Source: Rhizobium sp. Q54 (GTDB taxonomy: Bacteria; Pseudomonadota; Alphaproteobacteria; SHVV01). From it: DNA of 37,714 bases. Shown here one piece after another: positions 28,451-36,901 of the stretch. Both the position numbers and the translations under genes were made by a program. The notes under the pieces are model-generated. The model made no database searches. It saw only the letters and a list, made by a program, of their open reading frames with translations, and was not told the origin of the DNA. Location of the stretch: positions 1 to 37,714 of the forward strand of contig CAMDOQ010000004.1 of the NCBI GenBank assembly GCA_945903685.1, in the 5' to 3' direction. How positions within the stretch are numbered: the stretch's first letter is position 1; every line of letters starts with the position of its first letter.

Positions 28451-29722
28451 TCACACTCGCGTGAGATAGAGCGCGATCCCGGGGAACACGTAGATCGCGC
28501 CGACCCCGACCAGCATCAGGCCGACGAATGCCCAGACGCCGGCGGCGACGTCCTGGAGGTTGGCCTTGGCGATTGCTTGGATGACGTAGAGGTTCAAGCC
28601 GACCGGCGGCGTGATCAGCGCGCACTCGATCATGATCGTGAAAAAGACGCCGAACCAGATCGGGTCGATCCCGAGCGCGCGCAGCGCCGGCGCCAGCACC
28701 GGCACCATCAGGAGCATCATCGACATCGCTTCGAGGAAGCAGCCCATCACCAGCAGGATGACGGTGGTGGCGGCGATGAACAGCGCCGCCGAGCCGATGT
28801 TCTGGACGATGAAGGTCGAGATCTCGTGCGGGATTCGATAGAACGCGATCGCCTTGCCGAATGCGGTCGCGGCGGCGACGATCAGGAGCACCGCGACCGT
28901 CGTCACCATCGCTTCGACCGCGGCCTCCTTGAACTTGGCCCAGGTCATGGTGCGCAGCACGACCGTGGTCAGCAACAACGCGAAGGCGAGGCCGACGGCC
29001 GCCGCTTCGGTCGGGGTGGCAGCGCCCGTATAGATCGCGACGAAAACGAACGCGGCGACCGCGATTGCCGGCAGCGCACGCAAGCCGGCGCGGCGCCGCA
29101 CCGCGGCGGACGCGCGCGCCTCGCGCGGGATCTCCTTGTGTCGGATCGCGAAGAAAATCGAGTAGGCCGAGAACAGGGCCGCGAGCAGCAGGCCCGGCCC
29201 GACGCCGGCCACGAACAGCTGCGTCACGCTTTCCTCGGTGATGAAGCCGTAAACGATCATCGGAATCGAGGGCGGGATCAGAATCCCGAGCGTGCCGCCG
29301 GCCGCGAGCAGGCCGTAAACGAACCGCGGCGGGTAGCCTCGCCGGATCATCTCCGGGATTGCGACCGTACCAATGGTTGCGGCGCAGGCGACCGAGGAGC
29401 CCGAAATCGCGGCGAAGATGGCGCAGCTGATCACGGTCGCGATCGCGAGCCCGCCTGGCCAATGCCCGACCCAGGCCTGGACCGCCTCGAATAAGTCTCT
29501 GCCCACGCCGCCCTTCAGCAGGATGCTCGACATCATCACGAACAGCGGCACCGAAATCAGCACGAAGCTTTGCGTCGCGGCGTGGAGCGACTGCGGGACG
29601 ATCAACGGCGAGAACCCACCGATCAGCAGCAAAAAGACACCGAGCCCGGCCATCGCGAACGCGACCGGGACCCGGAGCGCTAGGAGGCCCAAGAGGCCAC
29701 CCAAGACGGCGATCGTCGTCAT
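28451..29722 (-). CDS. TRAP transporter large permease subunit DctM-like
   Basis: VGRDLFEAVQAWVGHWPGGLAIATVISCAIFAAISGSSVA, GGTLGILIPPSIPMIVYGFITEESV, LITPPVGLNLYVIQ. Confidence 0.94.
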   Translation of the reverse strand: MTTIAVLGGLLGLLALRVPVAFAMAGLGVFLLLIGGFSPLIVPQSLHAATQSFVLISVPLFVMMSSILLKGGVGRDLFEAVQAWVGHWPGGLAIATVISCAIFAAISGSSVACAATIGTVAIPEMIRRGYPPRFVYGLLAAGGTLGILIPPSIPMIVYGFITEESVTQLFVAGVGPGLLLAALFSAYSIFFAIRHKEIPREARASAAVRRRAGLRALPAIAVAAFVFVAIYTGAATPTEAAAVGLAFALLLTTVVLRTMTWAKFKEAAVEAMVTTVAVLLIVAAATAFGKAIAFYRIPHEISTFIVQNIGSAALFIAATTVILLVMGCFLEAMSMMLLMVPVLAPALRALGIDPIWFGVFFTIMIECALITPPVGLNLYVIQAIAKANLQDVAAGVWAFVGLMLVGVGAIYVFPGIALYLTRV

Positions 29723-30234
29723 GCCTGGCGTGCCATGTCGGCATCGATCCCGCGCGGGGCTTCCACCCGTCCGGTCGCGACCCGGTAGAGCTCGAGCGCG
29801 GTTTGCACCGCCGCCCAGGTGCAGCCGACCGGCACCGCGAGCTCTTCCCACCAGCTCGGGTAGTTGAGCATGGTGCCAGTGGTGGTGCCGCGCTCGATCG
29901 ACTCCCACGCCAGCGCGAAGCCGTAGCGGGCGATGAAGACGAGGATCACCAAGGTCAACGCCAGCGCAAAGCCGTCGATCAGCCGCCGTCGCGCCGGGCC
30001 GAAGCGCTCGTAGACGACGTCGATCGCGATGTTCTCGCGCCGATGTACGATCCGCCCGAGCGCGATGAAGACGCCCCATAGCAGCGAGAGTTCGGAGAGC
30101 TCCTGCGCCCACTTGGTCGGAGCGGTAAAAACGTAGCGGGCGACGACCTCGTAGGTGAGGAACGCGCCGGTCGCAAGCAGGAGGACGGCGCCGACCACGC
30201 CCAAAAAGTCGCTGGCGCGGTCGATCGCCTTCAT
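29719..30234 (-). CDS. TRAP transporter small permease subunit DctQ-like
   Basis: Four hydrophobic helices, YVFTAPTKWAQELSELSLLWGVFIALG; ATGA overlap with dctM. Confidence 0.9.
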   Translation of the reverse strand: MKAIDRASDFLGVVGAVLLLATGAFLTYEVVARYVFTAPTKWAQELSELSLLWGVFIALGRIVHRRENIAIDVVYERFGPARRRLIDGFALALTLVILVFIARYGFALAWESIERGTTTGTMLNYPSWWEELAVPVGCTWAAVQTALELYRVATGRVEAPRGIDADMARQA

Positions 30235-30295
30235 CGCCGACGCGCGATGTCGGTCCGGTTCGGCGCCGTCTTGTGCCCGTCCGCGGGGTCGCGGC

Positions 30296-31291
30296 TCACT
30301 TGAGCGCGAGCGCCGCGTCGTACACTTGCTTGCCGAGCGCGCCGGATTCTTTCAGGAACGCGTCGCGCACCGGCGCGGTCGACTTCCGCCACGCGTCCAT
30401 CTCGGCCGCGTTCGGCGTGTAGATCGCCATCTTGTTCTGGCGGCCGGCCTCGATCGCGTCCTTCTCGATCTGAGCGAAATCGGCGCGGAGCTTGGCCTCG
30501 GCGCGCTTACCGGCCTCGACGATGATTGTGCGCTCGGCCGGACTCAGGCTCTGCCAGGTCCGTTCGTTGATGACGACCAGGAATTCGATCGCGGCCGAGT
30601 TGGCGATGGTGACGGTATCCATCACCTCCCAGATCTTGCGCGATTTGACGGTGTCGGGACCGGTCATGCCGATGTCGACGGTGCCGCGCTGGTAGGCGAA
30701 ATACTGCTCGTTGCCGGCGACGTTGACCGGGCTGCCGCCATTGGCCTCGACCCAGGTCCCGAGCAGCTTGCCGAACACCCGCACTTTCTTGCCCTTGAGG
30801 TCGGCCGGTGACTTGACCGTTGTGCCCTTGCCGAGAAAGACGGTGCCGCCATAGGCCTGCCACCACAGCACCCGGCCGCCGGTCTTCAGGATCGCGTCGT
30901 CGAGCGGGCCGCGCACCGCGCTTCCCGGTGCGACCGCGGCGCGGAGCTTGGCGTCCGAATCGAACAGGAACGGCACGTAGAAGACGTCGGCCGCGGGCAC
31001 ATCGCCGACGTAGCGGGCCAGCGAGGCGACACCCATTTCGACCTGGCCGGTACCGACCGCTTTGGGTACGTCCTTGTCGGCGTAGAGCTGGCCCGAGTCG
31101 TAGATCTGAATCTCGATCTCGCCCTTGGTCGCCTGCTCGACCTCGTTCTTGAACATGACGACGTTTTCGCCGAGCACGCTTTTCAACGGCAGCTGGAGCG
31201 TGAGCCGCAACGTCTTCTTGGCCTCCGCCGGCGCGTTCGCCGTCACCGCGAGCGCCAGGACCGCCACTGCACCGATCAACCATCGCATCAT
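30296..31291 (-). CDS. TRAP transporter substrate-binding protein DctP-like
   Basis: FKNEVEQATKGEIEIQIYDSGQLYADKDVPKAVGTGQVEMG, DLKGKKVRVFGKLLGTWVEANGGSPVNV. Confidence 0.9.
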   Translation of the reverse strand: MMRWLIGAVAVLALAVTANAPAEAKKTLRLTLQLPLKSVLGENVVMFKNEVEQATKGEIEIQIYDSGQLYADKDVPKAVGTGQVEMGVASLARYVGDVPAADVFYVPFLFDSDAKLRAAVAPGSAVRGPLDDAILKTGGRVLWWQAYGGTVFLGKGTTVKSPADLKGKKVRVFGKLLGTWVEANGGSPVNVAGNEQYFAYQRGTVDIGMTGPDTVKSRKIWEVMDTVTIANSAAIEFLVVINERTWQSLSPAERTIIVEAGKRAEAKLRADFAQIEKDAIEAGRQNKMAIYTPNAAEMDAWRKSTAPVRDAFLKESGALGKQVYDAALALK

Positions 31292-31377
31292 GCTTGCCAC
31301 GACCTGCCTCCCTGAATTAGCTACCGCGACGGTAATCTGATACGGGCCGCGCCGATTGGCACTAAGGTGATGGGACC

Positions 31378-32544
31378 ATGCGCATCGTCGATATCCGCCA
31401 GCGAACCTTCCCCTTGAATGTCGCGATCGCGAACGCCGCGATCTCGTTCGACGACATGACCGCGTCGGCGGTCGCGGTCGTGACCGACGTCGTCCGGAAC
31501 GGCAAGGCGGTCGTCGGCTACGGGTTCGATTCGGTCGGGCGCTATGGTCATGGCGGGCTCCTGGCCGAGCGCTTCGCGCCGCGCGTGCTGGCCGCCGACC
31601 CTGCGTCGCTTCTCGATGACAGCGGCCGCAACCTCGACCCCGACAAGGTGTGGGCGGCGGCAATGCAGAACGAGAAGCCAGCCGGCCACGGCGAGCGCAG
31701 CGGCGCGATCGGGCTCTTGGACACCGCCGTCTGGGACGCGGTCGCGAAGATCGAGGACCGGCCGCTCTGGCGCGTTCTCCACCAGCGCTACGGCCGCGGG
31801 CCGGCGCCGACCACGGTTCCGGTCTACGGCTCGGGCGGCCACTATCGCCCCGACGGCGACATCCGGACTCTGGCCGATGAAGTGAAGGCGATGCTGGGCC
31901 AGGGTTACGCGCGCGTCAAAATCAAGGCCGGCGGCGCGCCGCTGGTTGAAGACCGCCGCCGCATCGAGGCTGTGCTCAAAGTACTGCCGTCGCCGGACCG
32001 GCTGGCGCTCGACTTGAACGGCGCGCTCGCACCGGCGGTCGCGGAGACTTTTCTCGACACCGTCGCCCCCTACGGCTTGGGCTGGGTCGAAGAGCCGGCG
32101 CCGCCGCTCGATTTCGCGACCAGCGCGCGCCTGGCCGAACGCTACTCGCATCCGATCGCTACCGGCGAGAACCTGTTCGCGGCCGACGAGGTCAAGAATC
32201 TGCTCCGCTATGGCGGGCTCCGCCCCGATCGCGATCTCCTGCAGTTCGACATCGCGCTCGCCTACGGCATCCCCGAGTACCGGCGGATCGTCGCCGCGGT
32301 CGAGGCCGCCGGCTGGACGCGAGCGCGGCTCTACCCGCACGCCGGCCACGCGTTGGCGCTCCACGTCGTTGGCGGTCTCGGCTTGGGTTGCGCCGAAGCC
32401 GGCGCCGATCAGTCCAAAATGTTCGGCGGCTTTCCCGCGGGCGTCACGATCGCCGACGGCCGCGCTTCGCTTCCCGATACGCCCGGCATCGGTTTCGAGC
32501 GCAAGGCCAACCTTTTTGCGATGGCGGCTGGGCTCGTCGAATGA
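31378..32544 (+). CDS. Mandelate racemase/muconate lactonizing (enolase superfamily) enzyme, D(-)-tartrate dehydratase-like
   Basis: VVTDVVRNGKAVVGYGFDSVGRYGHGGLLAERFAPRVL, LDPDKVWAAAMQNEKPAGHGERS, ARVKIKAGGAPL, LLRYGGLRPDRDLLQFDIALAYG, PHAGHA; recalled similarity to D-tartrate dehydratase. Confidence 0.85.
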   Translation: MRIVDIRQRTFPLNVAIANAAISFDDMTASAVAVVTDVVRNGKAVVGYGFDSVGRYGHGGLLAERFAPRVLAADPASLLDDSGRNLDPDKVWAAAMQNEKPAGHGERSGAIGLLDTAVWDAVAKIEDRPLWRVLHQRYGRGPAPTTVPVYGSGGHYRPDGDIRTLADEVKAMLGQGYARVKIKAGGAPLVEDRRRIEAVLKVLPSPDRLALDLNGALAPAVAETFLDTVAPYGLGWVEEPAPPLDFATSARLAERYSHPIATGENLFAADEVKNLLRYGGLRPDRDLLQFDIALAYGIPEYRRIVAAVEAAGWTRARLYPHAGHALALHVVGGLGLGCAEAGADQSKMFGGFPAGVTIADGRASLPDTPGIGFERKANLFAMAAGLVE

Positions 32545-32560
32545 TGGCGTCGGGCAGACC

Positions 32561-33670
<1,110 letters not shown>

Positions 33671-33924
33671 GGGGTCCTCGTTTGGCGTGGGGAAGGGAGG
33701 GTTCGCCAGTATGCGGGCGAATGCCGGAGCGTCAACGATCCGTACGACCGACCGGAGCTTGGCGTCTCCGGCGATGTTCGGGTTCGGGGGACCCCACATG
33801 GCGTTGCGGACGCGGCCGCCGTCCGTCGCGTCATCGGGAGCGGCGTGGTGTCCAGGTAGCCTCGAAGCCCTCGGCGAACGTCAAAGCACGTCTGACGCGG
33901 CGGCTGGTGGCCGGAAGGGGCCGG

Positions 33925-34716
33925 ATGACGCCCCAGGGCTACCAGCCCGAGAACTTCGACTATCTCGACCTGCTGACCGAGACAGTCGACGGCGAACTCG
34001 TCGGCCGCGGTCCAATGGCGATCCCGCCCGCAGTGCTGACAGCGGCAGGGCATGGGCCTCGCGAAACGCGGTCGATCGTCGCCGCGATGGGCAACGTCGG
34101 CCTAGTCGATGGCTTGAAGGAATACGGCGACCTTCGTCGGCAGTGCTTGGCTTGTGTCGAAGGTCCGAAAGCGGTCCGCGACTGTGAGATCATCGATTGC
34201 CCGATCTGGCCCTACTGCCACGTTGGCACGAACTCGCCGCGCCAGATCCCGCGCCGCTTCGCACGCGCCTCGTCCTCGCACAATCGAGATGCTGGCTGCC
34301 ATCGAGAGATCAGGCACCCCCTCCCTACAGGGGGAGGGGGCTTTCCAACACCGACTGCCAATCATGAAAGGAGCGAGGACGCGCCTCGGTACCGCTCATT
34401 ACTTCGATGCCGCTTTCCACCAGTGCGCGAAACTGAAAGCCCCGGCAACAGAACCCGAGGCGGGCGTATGTCTTCAACACGGTGTCGAATGCAGGAATCC
34501 CGGCGCACCGCGGCAACCAAAAAGCGCCGAGCGCGATCCAGTGGAGCGCGCTCGGCGGGCTTCGGCTTGGTACTCGTCGCCGACGATTGGTATTACGCCG
34601 CTACCTTGGTTTCGACGAGTTTCCTCGCCTGGTCGGAGAGCTTGCCCGGGCCTTTGGTGACCTCGATCTTGCGGGGCTTCATCGCCTCGGGTAGCTCGCG
34701 GACGAGATCGATATAG
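33925..34716 (+). CDS. Small cysteine-rich hypothetical protein; only the N-terminal ~100 aa looks genuine, 3' end uncertain
   Basis: MTPQGYQPENFDYLDLLTETVDGELVGRGPMAIPPAVLTAAGHGPRETRSIVAAMGNVGLVDGLKEYGDLRRQCLACVEGPKAVRDCEIIDCPIWPYCHVGTN; frame then runs through a palindrome and antisense to hsp20. Confidence 0.45.
   Translation: MTPQGYQPENFDYLDLLTETVDGELVGRGPMAIPPAVLTAAGHGPRETRSIVAAMGNVGLVDGLKEYGDLRRQCLACVEGPKAVRDCEIIDCPIWPYCHVGTNSPRQIPRRFARASSSHNRDAGCHREIRHPLPTGGGGFPTPTANHERSEDAPRYRSLLRCRFPPVRETESPGNRTRGGRMSSTRCRMQESRRTAATKKRRARSSGARSAGFGLVLVADDWYYAATLVSTSFLAWSESLPGPLVTSILRGFIASGSSRTRSI
34317..34341. repeat. Related G/C palindrome outside dnaE2
   Basis: CCCCCTCCCTacaGGGGGAGGGGG, same arm composition as the dnaE2 inserts. 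Confidence 0.65.
34520..34557 (-). terminator. Rho-independent terminator of hsp20
   Basis: Minus strand: CGCCGAGCGCG-ctccactggat-CGCGCTCGGCG-CTTTTTGG; 11-bp perfect stem plus T-run, 36 nt after the hsp20 stop. Confidence 0.85.
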
Positions 34717-35072
34717 AGCAACCCATTGTCGAGCCGGGCGCCAGACACCTTCACGTAGTCGGCGAGTTGAAAGCGGCGCACGAAGTCGCGGCCGGCGATG
34801 CCGCGAAAGAGGAAGTGCTCGTCCGCGACCCGATCCTCCTTGTGGCCAGCGACCACCAGGGCGTTCTCCTGGGTCTCGATATTGAGATCGCCTTCACCGA
34901 AGCCGGCGACCGCCATCGTGATGCGATAGCTGTCCTGATCGGTAACTTCGATGTTGTAAGGGGGATAGCTCGTGGCCGTTTCGTCGAGCCGCGATGCGTC
35001 TTCAGCAAGCCGGGCCAAGCGATCGAAGCCAACGGTGGAACGGAGTAGCGGCGAAAAGTCGAATGTAAACAT
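34593..35072 (-). CDS. Small heat shock protein Hsp20 (IbpA-like, alpha-crystallin domain)
   Basis: MFTFDFSPLLRSTVGFDRL, YPPYNIEVTDQDSYRITMAVAGFGEGDLNIETQENALVVAG, FLFRGIAGRDFVRRFQLADYVKV. Confidence 0.95.
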   Translation of the reverse strand: MFTFDFSPLLRSTVGFDRLARLAEDASRLDETATSYPPYNIEVTDQDSYRITMAVAGFGEGDLNIETQENALVVAGHKEDRVADEHFLFRGIAGRDFVRRFQLADYVKVSGARLDNGLLYIDLVRELPEAMKPRKIEVTKGPGKLSDQARKLVETKVAA

Positions 35073-35160
35073 GGCTACATATCCTCTTCTGAGCGACATG
35101 CTTTGTCGGTGGCCCACCCGCAGGTCGGGCCGGTTACGTACCGCCGGACCCGTAGTGGGC
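35073..35160 (-). promoter_or_regulatory. Candidate ROSE-type RNA thermometer in the hsp20 5' UTR
   Basis: SD-sequestering hairpin CAUGUC[G]CU-cagaag-AGGAUAUG (35078-35100) with a single bulged G; upstream long hairpin closed by GCCCAC/GTGGGC (35155-35160 / 35112-35117). Confidence 0.7.
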
Positions 35161-35177
35161 GTTCCGGCTAAGCAGCC

Positions 35178-35205
35178 ATGTATGACGTCATGCCGTGAAT
35201 ACAAG
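35178..35205 (-). promoter_or_regulatory. Candidate RpoH-type promoter for hsp20 (CTTG-N17-CATACAT)
   Basis: Minus strand CTTGTATTCACGGCATGACGTCATACAT, about 105 bp upstream of hsp20 ATG; partial match to CTTG-N17/18-CYTATNT. Confidence 0.4.
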
Positions 35206-35400
35206 CGAACCCCGATTGAACGATGTTCTTTGCGGCTGAGTTGCGATTTCGGTTGAAGTTGCGGGGTCGAATACTCATATCTACTTCAAGTACTAGTTCA
35301 AAGGCCCGGCGCGTGTTCTGTTTGTCACGCCCGCCTCGCAACACTCCTCGGAAACTGGTGGCCGCTACCGCCTGCGCGACGCGCGGGGATAGGCGACGCG

Positions 35401-35451
35401 CTCTTGGCACGTCCAAGACTTGGCAGGTCCAAGACTTGGCAGGTCCAAGAG
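35401..35451. repeat. 16-bp tandem repeat GTCCAAGACTTGGCAG (2 full + partial copies), each containing CCAAG-a-CTTGG
   Basis: Units 35411-35426, 35427-35442, partial 35443-35450; outer CTCTTGG/CCAAGAG arms. Confidence 0.9.
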
Positions 35452-35471
35452 AAGCGATCTTTGAGGTTGCC

Positions 35472-35564
35472 ATGACACTGACGAATAACTGGTACTTGTG
35501 GACGGTAGCCTGCGTCCTTGGTGTGATCGCAGGCACGATCGGCCTCGCTTTCACCGTATCTTGA
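35472..35564 (+). CDS. Putative 30-aa single-pass membrane microprotein
   Basis: MTLTNNWYLWTVACVLGVIAGTIGLAFTVS: polar N-terminus then a hydrophobic helix; in the same frame as the longer ORF 35223-35564. Confidence 0.4.
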   Translation: MTLTNNWYLWTVACVLGVIAGTIGLAFTVS

Positions 35565-35736
35565 CCGATCGGCCCGACCGACCGCTGGCCCGGAACGGGA
35601 CGTGCGAAAGGTCCACAGATCGCAACCTCGGACCCCACAAGGTGGTCCTACGGTCATGCCGGGCACTACCGCCGCGCCAGCCCGCGACGCTTGGAGAACG
35701 CTGAGACGAGAAGCGGCCACCCGGCGCGAGCCGCGG

Positions 35737-35764
35737 CCAGGAGCCAGGAGCCAGGAGCCAGGAG
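35737..35764 (+). repeat. Four perfect tandem copies of 7-bp CCAGGAG directly upstream of the rpoH-like start
   Basis: CCAGGAGCCAGGAGCCAGGAGCCAGGAG followed by CATCGA and ATG at 35771. Confidence 0.95.
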
Positions 35765-35770
35765 CATCGA

Positions 35771-36673
35771 ATGATCTCGCACGACAGCCCCGCAACGACC
35801 GCCGCCAATCGTCGCTTCATCCGCGACGCGATGAATGGGGACCTCCTAACACGGGAGCATGAGCTCGAGCTTGCTCGCCGCTGGCGCGACGAACGCGACG
35901 AGGTCGCGTTGGGCGAGCTCGTCACCGCCTACATCCGCTTCGTGGTCGGCGTGGCAAGCAAGTTCCGCAACTACGGCCTGCCGTTCGGCGATCTCATCCA
36001 GGAAGGTTGCGTCGGCGCTATGCAGGCGACCTCACGCTTCAACCCGGCCCGCGGCTTGCGGTTCTCGACTTACGCCCGTTGGTGGATACGAGCGGCGATA
36101 CAGGACTATGTCCTGCGCAACTGGTCGATCGTACGAACCGGCACGACGACCGCCCAGAAGACACTGTTCTTTAAACTTCGGGCGCTCAGGGCCAAGCTCG
36201 AAGCGTCGCCCGGGCGCGGCTCCGACGCCGCGATTCAAACCGAGATAGCACGAAAGTTCGAAGTGTCCGAGCGCGCCGTCAACGCCATGACCGTCCGGCT
36301 TGGCGCCCAGGATCAATCCCTGAACGCTGCCGTTGGCGCCGATAGCGACGTCGAGTTCCAGGACCTTCTCATCGACGAGACATCCTCGCCGGAGGACATC
36401 GTCATTGAGCGGCGTGAGGGCGAGAAAAGCTGCGTATGGGTCGAAGCGGCGATGAAGGACTTGACCCAGCGTGAACAGACAATCATTCGCGACCGCCGCT
36501 TGCGGGATGGGAAGCTGACGTTGGCTGTGCTCGGCAAGCGATTCGGCATCAGCAGAGAGCGCGTACGCCAGATCGAGCGCGAAGCCCTCACCAAGCTCCG
36601 CCATTCGGTCGAGAGAAAGGTGGGGAACCCATTCCTGCTCGGCGTCAATGCCGGCCGCGCCGTCAACGCCTAG
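35771..36673 (+). CDS. rpoH: RpoH (sigma-32) family RNA polymerase sigma factor
   Basis: NYGLPFGDLIQEGCVGAMQATSRFNPARGLRFSTYARWWIRAAIQDYVLRNWS, RpoH-box-like AQKTLFFKLR, region 4 LGKRFGISRERVRQIEREALTKLR. Confidence 0.9.
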   Translation: MISHDSPATTAANRRFIRDAMNGDLLTREHELELARRWRDERDEVALGELVTAYIRFVVGVASKFRNYGLPFGDLIQEGCVGAMQATSRFNPARGLRFSTYARWWIRAAIQDYVLRNWSIVRTGTTTAQKTLFFKLRALRAKLEASPGRGSDAAIQTEIARKFEVSERAVNAMTVRLGAQDQSLNAAVGADSDVEFQDLLIDETSSPEDIVIERREGEKSCVWVEAAMKDLTQREQTIIRDRRLRDGKLTLAVLGKRFGISRERVRQIEREALTKLRHSVERKVGNPFLLGVNAGRAVNA

Positions 36674-36706
36674 TCTTTAGTCCACGTCTAGGAAAACGAC
36701 TGCCGA

Positions 36707-36803
36707 CGCGGCGAGAGGCTCGATGCGAAAAACGCCGCCCCTCCGGCGCTTGCGCGCCGCGACCTTCCCCGCCGTGGCACGGCCAGGGAGGGGCGATTGA
36801 GCC
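36707..36803. repeat. Imperfect long inverted repeat in the rpoH-hutG-like intergenic region
   Basis: CGCCCCTCC (36736-36744)/GGAGGGGCG (36787-36795) with outer GGCTC/GAGCC arms. Confidence 0.5.
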
Positions 36804-36831
36804 GGGCAGGCATCGCCGCCAGAGTCCCGCT

Positions 36832-36850
36832 CCGCGCGGCATCCGCGCGG
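36832..36850. repeat. Perfect palindromic hairpin CCGCGCGG-cat-CCGCGCGG
   Basis: Two identical self-complementary 8-mers separated by 3 nt. Confidence 0.7.
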
Positions 36851-36901
36851 GGAAGAGGGACGCCGATGTTGGATTCGATCCACGAGGCACCATAGCTCGG
36901 C

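Noticed and set aside
28430-28455. CTCAC...GTGAG hairpin between the DUF1989 and dctM stops
   Set aside because: Short 5-bp stem overlapping the dctM end; too weak to call.
35401-35764. CRISPR array
   Set aside because: Repeats are 16 bp and 7 bp, directly abutting with no unique spacers.
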